This document shows, piece after piece, positions 23,046-33,496 of a stretch of DNA of 64,000 bases. A model generated the notes under the pieces. It ran no database searches. It saw only the letters and a program-made list of their open reading frames with translations, and was not told where the DNA came from. The position numbers and the translations under genes were made by a program. Source of the DNA: Salvator merianae (lineage: Eukaryota > Chordata > Lepidosauria > Squamata > Teiidae); the NCBI GenBank assembly GCA_003586115.2, contig QVOM02000126.1, forward strand, positions 9,766,230-9,830,229, read 5' to 3'. Numbering within the stretch: the stretch's first letter is position 1; every line of letters begins with the position of its first letter.

Positions 23046-23430
23046 GGGCCTTTTTGCACTTGACACTAGTAAGCAGAGGCCCTGGCGATTGGGAGCAGAC
23101 TATAGTTGCTCCTGATCTCTACTAGCTACGCAGCACAAAATTGTGCTCCACGGCTGTACCGGGAGCAGCTGGACTGCTCCCAGTACACTGCATTCGCACC
23201 TGCTTCCAGATGCAAACACAGAATGGCATGGCTGTGCCTGCACTGTCGCACAGCGTTCCCTGTCGCCATGACAAAGTCTGGAAATTGCCCGGCCACTGTC
23301 ATGATGCCGGATGCCAAAAGGACGCCAGCATTCGCACTGTGAATGCTGGTATCCTGCTGCTGGTCTGTTCTACGGCCTCACAGTGCAGATGGTCTCTGCG
23401 CTGCGAGATCTGTTCCATCTCAGGGGCACT
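23046..23430. mobile_element. MITE family A, right end eroded
   Basis: Left end GGGCCTTTTTGCACTTGACACTAGTAAGC after TTA. The interior includes CAAAATTGTGCTCCAC, GGGAGCAGCTGGACTGCTCC, GAATGCTGGTATCCTGCTGCTGG and CTCACAGTGCAGA. The usual right inverted repeat is missing after GTTCCATCTC. Confidence 0.72.
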
Positions 23431-23484
23431 TGAGATGTTGTTGGGTTTTTTTAGAGTTCATATAACCTTAGAAATGGCTTCGAA

Positions 23485-23620
23485 TTGTTCACAAGTGGAC
23501 CATTCATGCATTACTTTGACCCTCCCTCCCATGAAAATTCTAGGCTAGAAAAGGTGGATTACAGAGGTGATGAGAACACCATGGCCACACATGCAGTGGA
23601 GACCTTTCAGCAGTGTGATC
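23485..23620 (+). repeat. third diverged copy of the 13.1-kb tandem repeat
   Basis: Shares, in order, GTTCAC, CATTC, CTCCCTCCCATGAA, ATTCTAGGCTAGAAAAGGTGG and GGCCACACA with 13135-13300. Confidence 0.5.
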
Positions 23621-23865
23621 ACTGGCGGGCATCATGCTTTTACCACCAAACATGATGACATGATGCCTAAGAGGCATCTACAATGGTAAGTAGAGACGCG
23701 GCTATAGTTACAAATCATTGAACACACTGAAATGTATTTCTGAGAGTTGACTGAGCCAGTGTTGTCACCCTAGAGAGTGTTACTAGAAGCATGCAGGCAA
23801 GCTAAACTGGAAAACCAAGAGTTGCTCACAAACATTATGCAAACTGCCCAAACCATCTGCATTTC

Positions 23866-24632
23866 TTGGGCCTGATCTGGAAGATGAAATTGGTGCAAAA
23901 TGCAGCGGCCCGCTTTCTTACGGGCTCCCCTCGTGGGGCCCATATTACTCCCATTCTGTGGGAGCTGCATTGGCTACCGATCGAGTTCCGGATCCGGTTC
24001 AAAGTTTTGGTTATGACCTTTAAGGCCTTACGCGGCTTGGGGCCCTCATATCTCCAGGACCGTCTTGCCATTTATACACCTGGGAGAGTATTGAGATCTT
24101 CAATGGACCATAATAGATTGGTGGTCCCAGGCGTGAGAGAGGCTCGCCTCTCGGTCACGAGGCATAGGGCCTTCTCATGCGTTGCCCCCGTCTGCTGGAA
24201 CGCTCTGCCGGCAAGCTCCCGGGCAATTTGTGAATTGCCTAGTTTTCGGAGAGCTTGCAAGGCAGAGCTGTTCCGCCAGGCCTTTGGCTAGTGCCACCAG
24301 CCTGACTATGAGGGTGGCTGGACTGTACGGCCGATCTTTATTCGGCCCCAGGGACAGTCCTGTTAAAGGACATCGTGTAGTTTCTGGACCCTGTTATTTA
24401 ATTTATATGTTATTTAATTTATATGTAATGTTTACAATTGTTTTTATTGGAGGGGTAACTGGGGGTCTTGATGTTTTGATGTTTTAATATCTTATTATCT
24501 TATTGTTTAATGATTTCTTGTGTTTTTATCGACGTTTTAATGTGATTTGAACTTGTTGGTAGCTGCCCAGAGCCCAATTCGGGATGGGCGGGATATAAGA
24601 CTAATAAATAAATAAATAAATGAATGAATAAA
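23866..24632 (+). mobile_element. L2-clade LINE 3' end
   Basis: Contains the C-terminal codons of ORF2 (next entry), a 3' UTR of about 300 bp with CTGCCCAGAGCCCAATTCGG, and ends GGGCGGGATATAAGA then (TAAA)n at 24600-24632. The ending and the coding motifs fit L2 better than CR1. Confidence 0.85.
23884..24291 (+). pseudogene. L2 ORF2 C-terminus
   Basis: An uninterrupted 136-codon stretch: LVQNAAARFLTG, ITPILWELHWLPIEFRI, FKVLVMTFKALRGLGPSYL and HRAFSCVAPVCWNALP, ending in RQAFG and TAG. These are the conserved post-RT motifs of L2-clade non-LTR retrotransposons. Catalytic RT motifs and endonuclease are absent because of 5' truncation. The frame has stayed open and CpG-rich, so the copy is not very old. 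It cannot encode a functional enzyme. Confidence 0.87.
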
Positions 24633-24788
24633 TAAAGGTTTGCCCACATCCTTCTGGTGTTATATGTAACAATCACAATACCTTCCTTCCTTGGAGACAA
24701 TTCTGCAGTGTTTCCGCATCATACAGAACTTGCACCATGTGACATAACGCTTTAAGTGTGTGTGTTTCAATTCTTCCGTATCCAATGG

Positions 24789-25247
24789 AGGATCTTTTTG
24801 CACATTCCACCCTGGAATGTTCAAATCTGAACATTCCAAAATGAAACAGTCCCTGTTTGGAGGTAGTCATCCTCACTGTAAGGGCTGGAACAACCCGGAA
24901 ACAGGCTTTCGGCACTCACAGTGTGAATGTCGCCCGCCTACCATGACAGTGGCTGCAGAAGCGACTTGTCGCTGCCATGGAGACTGGGATCTGGCATGCA
25001 ACTGTACAACCACAGCCATGCTGCACCATAGCATGCAGTGTTCACACAAGGAAGTAGATGCAAGTGTTGCATACCAGGAGCTGTATGGCTGCTCCCAGTA
25101 CAGCTGTGGAGAACAATTTTGTTGTCCGCAGCTGGTAGCAATCAGGAGTGTCTGCAGACACTCCAATCATATGGGCCTCCTTGAAATGCGGCCGCACTTT
25201 GCTAGTGAGTGTCTGATTGCTCACTAGCAACCAAGTGCAAACAGGCC
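24789..25247. mobile_element. MITE family A
   Basis: Left end AGGATCTTTTTGCACATTCC; right end AAGTGCAAACAGGCCT. The interior follows the 5.5- and 50.3-kb copies: CCCGGAAACAGGCTTTCGGCA, CATGGAGACTGGGATC, GGAGCAGC, AGCATGCTCACTAGCAACC-like end. Overlapping frames of 97-155 aa are not coding. Confidence 0.75.
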
Positions 25248-25861
25248 TGAAGACCAAAGAAGGGGTGACAATACTATTGATGAAGGGTATTGTACATGCA
25301 AACCAAGCCTAGTGGTAATAGATTAACGTGTCAACATAGGTGGAATCTGTCTGTGCGGAGGGGTGCAGGAGGAAGAAGCAGAAATATGAAATGAAATGAG
25401 TCTTGAGAATATGCACTTAAGAGTGAGCGTTCCAAAGAGAAATTCAGTCCTCCAGCTAAACGAGGGAAAAGATCAAGGGTCTGAACAACAAGAGAATTCT
25501 TTGGCCCAGCCAAGTTGGTGAAAGGTTAAAGAAGCAAGCATGAAACTCAGTACTGAAAAATGTTTACAAGGAGAGACTCAAAGATCTGTAAGCTCCTCGG
25601 TTAAATGCCATTTATGAAGTTTAATTAGCACAGGGACAGTGAAACACAGCCTTGCAAATTTAGATCTCCATTGTTACTGAATGTACTGGGCAGGCAGTAA
25701 GGGTTTCTTTGCCAGTTGTCCTCTGTGAAATCTGCCTGCACAGCTTTTTTAAAATAACGATGCTGAGAAGGTGACAGAGGAGGTTATAATAACAGGCTGT
25801 GCCTGCACCTGGCTGTGCTGGTGATGCGGAAGGCACTGCCGAGTTTTGAACCCTCAGTCAT
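25248..25861. other. unassigned spacer
   Basis: AT-rich, no recognised repeat or gene. Confidence 0.3.
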
Positions 25862-26080
25862 AAGAACCTATGAACATGAGAGGAGCTCTGCTGGATCAGG
25901 CCACAGCCCACCTAGTCCAGCATCCTGTCTCACACAGTGGCCCACCAATTGCTTCTGGGCATCTCAAGCAGAAGACAAAGGGAAAAACCTTCACCTGCTC
26001 TCAGCTCCCTGCAAATGACCTCTAGAGGCATCCTGCTTGTCTCTCCAGCATGGTGGTGGTACCTAGGCATCCTTTCTAGA
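25862..26080 (-). mobile_element. CR1 3' tail
   Basis: Minus-strand 3' UTR: ATGAACATGAGAGGAGC, CTGGATCAGGCCACAGCCCA, TTCACCTGCTCTCAGCTCC, GGTACCTAGGCATCC. Confidence 0.87.
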
Positions 26081-26082
26081 TA

Positions 26083-26290
26083 AAAACATAAGAGAAGCCC
26101 TGCTGGATCAGGCCACAGCCCATCTAATCCAGCACCCCGTCTCACACAATGGACCACCAATCACTTCTGGGCATTCTCAAGCAGAATATAAAGGCAAAAC
26201 ATTTACCAGCTCTCAACTCCCTGGAAATGGCCTTCAGAGGCATCCAATCTGGAGGTGGTACCTAGGCATCCATTGTAGTAGCCATTGCTA
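26083..26290 (-). mobile_element. CR1 3' tail, adjacent second copy
   Basis: Same landmarks as the previous entry, starting at AAAACATAAGAGAAGCCC; same strand, directly adjacent. Confidence 0.86.
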
Positions 26291-26840
26291 CCCCTGGTAA
26301 GATGGAACACAATTCAGCAATCACTACTTTACCCTTCCCCTACCTTCTGAAAGGTTTTGGTTAACCAGCCAACCCTGGTGTAGGTGAACCAGGCACCCAG
26401 GTGCTGGGAAAACTGCACAAGCTGGGGGGAAGCATTTACAGAACTAAGGCAGGTGTATTAAGTGCTGTTGGCTAAACTGGTGAAGGACAGTTGCATCCAC
26501 AGGGGCACCAAGAGCATCTGTTGGGGAGCACTGAGCTGAATGCACAGGTGGGGGAAATGACCTTGAGGGTGGATGGAGCAAGTCAATTCAGGAGGGAGGA
26601 GACACACCTTACCTGACTCTGTGTCCTCCTCCTCCAACAAACCAGAAACATGGCCAGTAGTTGACCATTTTTGGTCCATACGGGGACTGGACAGTGGGGA
26701 AATCATGCAGATGCAAGGAAGGTTCCCCCCCACAGAGTATCAGCCTCTGCAAGGCGTCTATGCTGCACCTGCTGAACTGCCCCTTCTGTACTGCCTCCCA
26801 GAACATTTGCTCTTGAGGATGCCTCAATGATAGAAACATT

Positions 26841-27018
26841 GGCCCTTTCTGCACTTGGCCTTATTGTGGATTATATCCCGGAATAGGGACCTGCCATCCA
26901 CATGCTAGTGCAAACTATAAAAGATCTTGCCCAGGGCCTACCATAGTCTGCACTAGCATGCAGATGGCAGGTCTCCATTCTGAGATATAATCTGGAATAA
27001 GCCCAAGTGCAGAAGGCT
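26841..27018. mobile_element. palindromic MITE family B, right end diverged
   Basis: Left end GGCCCTTTCTGCACTTGG, with the arms CTTATTGTGGATTATATCCC and GGGACCTGCCATC facing GATGGCAGGT and GAGATATAATCTGG. The right end (CAAGTGCAGAAGGCTC) has lost bases. ATT precedes the left end but is not repeated at the right. Confidence 0.8.
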
Positions 27019-28254
27019 CAAGTGATAGAAGCAGAGAAAGGAAGGAGAAAGAAGAAGAACAGAGAAGAGAGAAAGCAGGAGAAAGGGGTACTTTTCCTTG
27101 GTGCCTTTCCTGGCACATGGGGAAAGCACCTGGGCCAGAGAACCTTTCAGGGCAGTTTACCATGTAGACAAGGGTTTTTACCTTTTAACTCACTGAGCAA
27201 CAGCAACAGCCATTCTGGCACAAATCTATGCATCACGTTGGGGACTTTCCAGACTTACCTTTGGCCTGGGCCAGCCAGGGGTCCAAAGGTCTCTCTTCTG
27301 TACACTGGTGTAGTTTGCAGGAAGACCACAGTGCTTGCTAGCATGCTGCATCTGCACTGGACACAGTATAGCTTGGTCTAAGCCAGCCAAAATAGCTGCC
27401 AAGATTGGGATACTGGTAGATCTATCCACACTTTAACAGGTGCTCAACTGGCCAAGAAGATGCGTGGAAGGGTGCACACCTCCACGGACCAATTTAGCAG
27501 GGGGACTCATTTCAGGGATGCACAAAAGTGCACTACCAAAATAGATCCCTGAGAATAGGAACTTCAGATTGTGTGATTTTTGGAACCAGTGTCCCAAAAC
27601 AACCTTCCAAGTGTGGAAGAGTCCTGGGACAGTAGAAGTGACCCAGCAGCTGGAATCACTTCTGTAAGGTAAGGGCACCAACGGCTCTGGGTTCAAAAAT
27701 CTCGGAGGTTTCCAAGCACTGCAGTGGGATTTTGTATGTGAAGCCCTAAATCCTCAATTTCGAGACGTGTGTTGAATGCATATGCATTAGAACATAAACT
27801 TTGGGAAAAATCCATTACAGATATGCAAGGAGTGGTTTGGGGGTTTACATGGCTTCGCTTCAAAACTGGCTTTAGGATTGTCTTTTTATAACTGCATTTT
27901 AAAAGCACCATAAGATCCAGTCCTATCTGACCACAGCTCCAAGAATTAGAGTAAAATTGGAGAAGAGGCAAGGTTTGCTTCCAGTTTCAAAGTCTGTTCC
28001 TTCCCTAACATGTAGCATGCTATCAACAATTTTGGATAGACAACTGCTCCACCAAATTTGGATCAATGCATATTTTGAGGTATACCTGCATTTTGGCTTC
28101 TAAAGGGAATAAAAAATTGATTTCTTCCCTTCTCCACTTGGCACTCTATGGGAAAGGACCAAATATTAAAAAGAACTTGTGCTTGAAATGTTATTTGTGG
28201 GTCCACAACTCCCATGATCTTTAGGGAAAGAAGCTAAGTCCCAGAAAAGACTTT
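27019..28254. other. mostly unassigned; contains one inverted-repeat relative
   Basis: About 27540-27685 matches 9449-9620 in opposite orientation (GGAACCAGTGTCCCAAAACAACCTTCCAAGTGTGG), so a dispersed element lies here, but its ends are not clear. The remainder has nothing recognised. Confidence 0.4.
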
Positions 28255-29115
28255 CCACATAAGAATTCAAGAAATGCTCCACTAGATTGGACCCATGGCC
28301 CATCTAGTCCAGCAATCTGTTCTCACAGTGGCCAACCAGCTGCACAAGGAAGCCCATGAACAGGAACTGAGCACACAGCTTGCTCTGTTCACAGTCTCCC
28401 AGCGGCTGGCAGCTGGAGGCACAAGAACAAAAAGAGGATTTCACTGCATCAGACCCATAGCCCATCTAATCTAGGAGCCTGTTCTTTTTGCACTAGGGAG
28501 CATCAGGGACGCGCACTAGCAAAGCGTCTCCTCACTTCGCTGCTCCTGATCACATATTGCTGTGGAGCGTTAATTTGTGCTCCACAGCTTTACCAGGAGC
28601 TGATAGCCAGCTCCTGGGAAAGTGCATTCGCACTTTGAATGCACAGCTACACCGCACTCAGCGGTTGTGCCGTTACAATCACACGATCGTGCCTGGGCAC
28701 ACCTGAGCGTTGCGCAGTGCTGCCGTTTGCCATGGCAGCGGCCAGATACTTCCCGGCCGCGAATGCTGGTATCCTGCTGATGGTCATGGATACGGTCGTG
28801 CAGTGCAGACAGTGTCCATGCTGCCTGGTCAATTCTACCTTAGAACAGGATTATCCTGTTCTAAGGTGGAAAGTGCGAAAACACCCTACCAGTATGTTCT
28901 CCTAGTGACCAGCCATCAGCAGGACACGAGCACACAGCTTGCTCTGCTCACATTCTCCCAACAGCTGGCCTCCAGAGACATAGGAACATAAGAATTGCCC
29001 CACTGGATTGGACCCACGGCCTGTCTAGTCCTGCCGTTTGTTCTCACAGTGCCCAACTAGCTGCACAAGGAAGCGTACCTGCAAGACATGAGCACACAGC
29101 TTGGTCTTTGAACCT
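28255..29115 (-). mobile_element. CR1-tail tandem units, split by a MITE
   Basis: Minus-strand CR1 3' tails (TTGGACCCATGGCCCATCTAG, GTTCTCACAGTGGCCAACCAG, GCACAAGGAAGCCC, GAGCACACAGCTTGCTCTG) occur about three times. They belong to the same tail-array type seen at 31.6-32.5 kb. A MITE occupies 28484-28888. Confidence 0.75.
28484..28888. mobile_element. MITE family A inserted in CR1 tails
   Basis: TTTTTGCACTAGGGAGCATC at the left, GGAAAGTGCGAAAACACCCT at the right. The interior has GAATGCTGGTATCCTGCTGATGG and the hairpin CCTTAGAACAGGATTATCCTGTTCTAAGG next to the right end. Interrupting a CR1 tail shows it is younger than that repeat. Confidence 0.72.
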
Positions 29116-29509
29116 GCATGGGCTTTCTTGCAAGCCTTAGGTGAAGAATGATCTTTGCCTGATCACCTGTGCTAGTTTTGATGATGATGACGACGACGAC
29201 AATGACAACGACGATGTTTTATAATGTACAACTAAAATTCAATACAGGTAAATATAATATGAAGAAAATTTATTTTTTCCTGATAATATCATTTTAATGT
29301 AATATCTCATTCTGCATATTTATTCCTCTATACTGTCTTAGGTAAATCCTGCATTGCCATGAGCAATGACACCAGCAGGCTAGATGCCTTTGGTGAAGGA
29401 AAGACCACCCTGCACAGCTGGACTACCTCTGGACTAGCATCTGGTTTTCCCTGCCTTCCATGCTGTACATTCCAGAGTTCCTCTGGCTAGCACCCAATAG
29501 CTGCAATGC
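29116..29509. other. unassigned, with a short GAT/GAC repeat
   Basis: A degenerate trinucleotide run (GATGAC/GAC)n is at about 29180-29215. Otherwise AT-rich and unrecognised. Confidence 0.35.
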
Positions 29510-29622
29510 TGCCTATTTAATTTCATGATTTCAAGTGGTATATTTTAATTGTATACTATGCTGAAACCCTTAGGAATAGGACATTGTAAGAATATTAATA
29601 ATAAATAAATAAATAATAGCCT
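29510..29622 (+). mobile_element. possible L2-like 3' tail
   Basis: AATTGTATACTATGCTGAAACCC, then GTAAGAATATTAATAATAAATAAATAAATAA: the usual L2 tail arrangement, but too short to be sure. Confidence 0.4.
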
Positions 29623-29868
29623 TTTACAAATAACTAACCCCTTTTCATTTGGAACCCTGGGACTTTGATCTCCCTCTTACACCATCTAATCCAGCAGTCT
29701 GTTCTCATGGGCAGCATCTGCACAGTCCCTGGGGACCACACTAGTTGTCACTGGGGAATGCCAAATCCATACAATAGAGTGGTCCCTGGGAGGCCATACT
29801 TCCCAGGGAATTCTCTAGCACCACCAGGCTAAATGCTGGAGTGGTTCATGGAGTGAAGGTTGTGCTGG

Positions 29869-30058
29869 AGACAGCTCCAAAGAGAAACTGCTCCAAGGGA
29901 GACTGCCACAAGGGTGACTGCTCCAAGGGAGACTGCCACAAGGGTGACTGCTCCAAGGGAGACTGCCATGAGGGTGACTGCACCAAGGGAGACTGCCACA
30001 AGGGTGACTGCTCCAAGGGAGACTGCCATGAGGGTGACTGCTCCAAGGGAGACCACTT
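29869..30058 (+). repeat. 15/30-bp minisatellite
   Basis: Half-units GACTGCTCCAAGGGA and GACTGCCACAAGGGT alternate about twelve times with few substitutions (CCATGAGGG and CACCAAGGG variants). Because the unit is a multiple of three, several frames stay open, one of them coding for repeated C-x-K-G-D pentapeptides. This is expected of such an array and does not show a gene. Confidence 0.9.
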
Positions 30059-30703
30059 TAATGTGGTCCCCTAAGTGGTCCCTGCTGTGGGTCAATCCAG
30101 CTGCCTGCCATGTGGATGGCTGGACCAGCCCAAGCAATGCATGGAGCCCAGTGCCATTTCACTGGATTCCAAAAACAGCCCCAGAAATGGGCCATTAAAG
30201 CCCAGTTGTTGAAACTAAGCAGGTTTAGGAATGGTCCCTGTTTGGACAGGAGATCATCCAGGAACACCACCATCTCAGCTTGTTGACTTCTAGGGCAGAA
30301 GACCATCTGTAAACCTCATGGCACTGTGTTCAGGTCAACTCCTGGCAACAACATCAATATATTCATGCAGCTACCTTGACAAAGATACAAAAAAGCTTTA
30401 CTCTTTCCATCTTCAAGGGAGATTGAATCCTGGATTCTCAGTTTTCCATGTAGTTGTACCACCGCCATAAAACTACTGCGTAGAAAGGATTTTAAAAATG
30501 AGTTCCCTGCTTGGATTCCTCTGCCTTTGGATCTAGTGGTAGTCTTTTCATCCAACGACACTTGTTTCCTTGTCTCATGGAACACTGTGTGCCCAAGAAT
30601 GGTAGAAAGAGCATGTAGTGTTCACATGAAGCCAAGTCTTACACTCGCTGTGTGCAAGACCTCAACCCTATTTCCTGATCTCTGAAAATTGCATCAATCA
30701 CAC
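30059..30703. other. unassigned spacer
   Basis: No recognised repeat or gene. Confidence 0.3.
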
Positions 30704-30706
30704 AAG

Positions 30707-31381
30707 GGGCCTGTTCGCACTACAGCGGTAGACCATTCTTAGGCGCTCACTGGAACGGAGCTTTTGCACTGTCGCGGGTGCGCGCCTCCCCCGATCTGAA
30801 CCACGCCTCTCCCATTTCGTACCTGATGCTGGGTAAGGCAAGACAAGTAATTACTTGTCTTGATTCCGACTTGCGCGATCGAGTGAAGATCGGGGAAGGT
30901 GCTTTCACACTCCCTTCGTCTCGCGGTTCCTGTCTGTCGCTCTGACGTCGGCGGATGTAGTCAGTTTTCGCATGTGCCGTTCCTCGCTACGAAGACGCCC
31001 GTCCACTTCGGAGCGTACTTTGTAAGCAAAGACGAAGTTGCATCCGGTTTTCGCTGTCTTCGTAACGGCTTCGGAATCCAGCCCCTTCTGCCTATTGCTG
31101 ACTGCGAAGTCGGCTCCGCAGCTTCATAGCGGCACTGCGGAAATGACACCGCTAGGAAGGGGCGCTCCGCCAATGGCGAGCATCGGAGGGAGGGACGTCC
31201 GGCCACCGGTGACGGTGCGGAAATGAACTTGGTGATGAAGCGTTCACACTGAGGCGGCAGTCGGCTACCTTCAGGTACGTTTTACCGCAGACCAGTGCGA
31301 ATGTGAGGAACCTCTCCTCATCTGCACTGGCCTGAAGCATGCTAATTAGAACGTTCTGCTGACCTAAGTGCGAACAGGCCC
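30707..31381 (+). mobile_element. CpG-rich MITE (family A1) with AAG duplication
   Basis: Left end GGGCCTGTTCGCACTAC, right end TAAGTGCGAACAGGCCC. AAG lies at 30704-30706 and again at 31382-31384. The first 200 bp (GGTAGACCATTCTT, GGAACGGAGCTTTTGCACTG, CGCGGGTGCGCGCCTC) match the reverse of the copy at 41589-42197. CpG is largely undecayed, suggesting youth or lack of methylation. No transposase. Confidence 0.88.
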
Positions 31382-31529
31382 AAGCTGTCCTCTTGCAATT
31401 TTTGTGATAGGAGGAGGCTTGCAGGCTTGTGACAGAGAGGATAGGGAGGAGTTTTCCTCTCTTTCCCAGAATGCTAGAATCAAGGGTCACTCAAAGAAGC
31501 TGAATCCCAGAAGAATTGGGACAGACAAG

Positions 31530-31543
31530 GGAATTAAAACACA

Positions 31544-31576
<33 letters not shown>

Positions 31577-31578
31577 CA
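31530..31578. repeat. (AC)n microsatellite
   Basis: About 20 AC units with one T interruption. Confidence 0.95.
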
Positions 31579-31599
31579 CACAGTTAAATTTTGGAGATG

Positions 31600-32490
31600 C
31601 AATGTTGACTATCAGCTTGGATGGCTTCAAGAAAGGCTTGGACCAATCCATGGGAAGTCAGGGCTACCAATGGCTATTAGCCCTGATGGCAGCAGGAGGT
31701 GGTTTGCCTCTGAAGGCCAACTGTTGGGAGACTACAAGCAGAACAAGCAGTGTGTGCTCATGTCTTGCTAACAGGCTTCCTTTGGCAGCTCATTGGCCAC
31801 AGTGAGAAGAGGCTAGATGAGCTATGGTTCTGATCCAGTGTGGCATTCCTTATGTTCTTATGCCTCTGAAGGCCAGCTGTTGGGAGTCTGCAAGCAGAGC
31901 AAGCTGTGGGCTCGTGGCCTGCGGGTGGGCTTCCCTGAGCAGCTGACTGACCATTGTGAGATCAGACTGCTGGACCAGATGGGCCATGGGTCTGATCCAG
32001 TGGGGCATTCCTTATGTTCTTATGCCTCTGAAGGTCAGTTGCTGGGAGACTGCAAGGAGCGCAAGCTGTGGGCTCATGTCCTGCTGGTGGGCTTCCATGT
32101 GCAACTGGTTGGCCACTGTGAGAGCAGAATGCTGGACCAGATGGGCCTTGGGGCATTTGCTGTGTTCTTACACCTCTGAAGGCGAGCTGCTGGGAGGCTA
32201 AAAGCAGAGGAAGCTATGTGCTCATGTCCTGCTGGTGGGCTTCCATGTGCAGTTGGTTGGCCACTGTGAGAGCAGACTGCTGAAGTAGATGAGCCATGGG
32301 TCTGATCCATGGGGCGCTTCTTATGTTCCATGCCTGTGAAAGCCAGCTGCTGGGACATGTGAGCAGAGCAACCTGTCCACTCATGTCCTCCTAGTAGGGT
32401 TCCTGGAGCAGCTTGTTGGCCACAGTGATACCAGGCTGCTGGCCTAGATGGGCCACAGGTGCAATCCAGCAGAGTGCTTCTTATGACCCT
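31600..32490 (+). repeat. CR1 3'-tail tandem array, about five units of 150-165 bp
   Basis: The first unit is preceded by CR1 coding-end sequence (TTGGATGGCTTCAAGAAAGG, GGCTACCAATGGCTATTAG). Units then start at about 31680, 31861, 32023, 32172 and 32330. Each runs CCTCTGAAGGCCAGCTG, TGGGAG, GCAAGC, GTGGGCTTCC, TGGCCACTGTGAGA, CTGGACCAGATGGGCC, GATCCAGTGGGGC and ends TCTTATGTTCTTATG. Each ends where a single CR1 would end, so the tail itself has been multiplied. Confidence 0.85.
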
Positions 32491-32960
32491 TGCCACTACA
32501 CGGTGTGGTCACCTGTTCAAATGCGGTCCTTGGCATGCACCCGTGAGCTCCGTGACATTGCCTGGGATACCCTGCCCGAAAGGGTGGCGCATGCCCTCAT
32601 AAATCATGGCACCCTTTCCAAATCTTAAGATTCTGTGGCTCTCAGACGTTTTTTGTTTTTTTTTAATGATTATTTCCAATGAGCCAAGTGAGTATGGTAT
32701 TTACAATGCTCTTTGAGCAAAGGTCAAAGCTTTGTCCTTTGCCAAAGAGGGATGATGTACTTGGAAGAAGCAAAAAAGGAGTTTGCCTCAGGAAGGCCTC
32801 CTGCACTGGCCCAAAGGGCCGAATGGGCGGCGAAAGGGAGAGGGCGCCACCCAGAGGCGTCTTATTCAATGCCTGTCATTCCGATTGTGGCGGGTTAGAG
32901 ATCACAGAGAAGCAGCAATATCTACTGAAGAGACATCAGACGGCATAGTAAAAAGGGTAA
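32491..32960. other. unassigned spacer
   Basis: A T-run at about 32649-32663 and short frames only. Confidence 0.3.
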
Positions 32961-33420
32961 TCCATTTATTTTTAGAGAAGTTTTCCACTCGGAGATCATA
33001 CACATGACAGATCACAGAAGCACACGCAAGCATGAAATTTAATTTTTAAGAATGCTTTTTCCCGGGGCCTCCGTATAAAATGCTAGTGAAAGGAGCAGAA
33101 AGACGAGGAAAGAAGAGGGGGGAAAAATAACTCATAATCACAACAAAACAATTACTGTATTTCCCCTCCACGAGCTTTGAAAAATTAGAACAAAACAAAG
33201 GGACTTTTTAAAAAAAAAAAAAATCCAGTTTGGTTCGCCGAAGCAAAAGGCGGCTCTTCCTAACCTTCCGAATTTGTGTAGTTTAATTGTTTTGAAGGCT
33301 CTGTGGCATGTAGAAAGCAAATGTCAAAACTGAAATTTTGATTCAATGCTTCTCCCCCACTACCACCATTACGATCACCAACATGGAAAGGAAATAATAA
33401 AAAATTATCTGTCTTTAAAC
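32961..33420. other. low-repeat AT-rich block, candidate conserved non-coding element
   Basis: No transposon sequence recognised. Homeodomain-like TAATTT and CAATTA cores and A-runs (33210-33223) are seen. A candidate only; alignment to other reptiles would decide. Confidence 0.2.
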
Positions 33421-33496
33421 TGGGAGTTCTGGATCATATTGATGCTCTAACTTGTGCTTCCACAGCAGCAGTTCAGTAGCCAGTAAAGAGCTTCTG

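Noticed and set aside
29869..30058. CRISPR-like regular repeats
   Set aside because: The units are contiguous without unique spacers, and this is vertebrate DNA.
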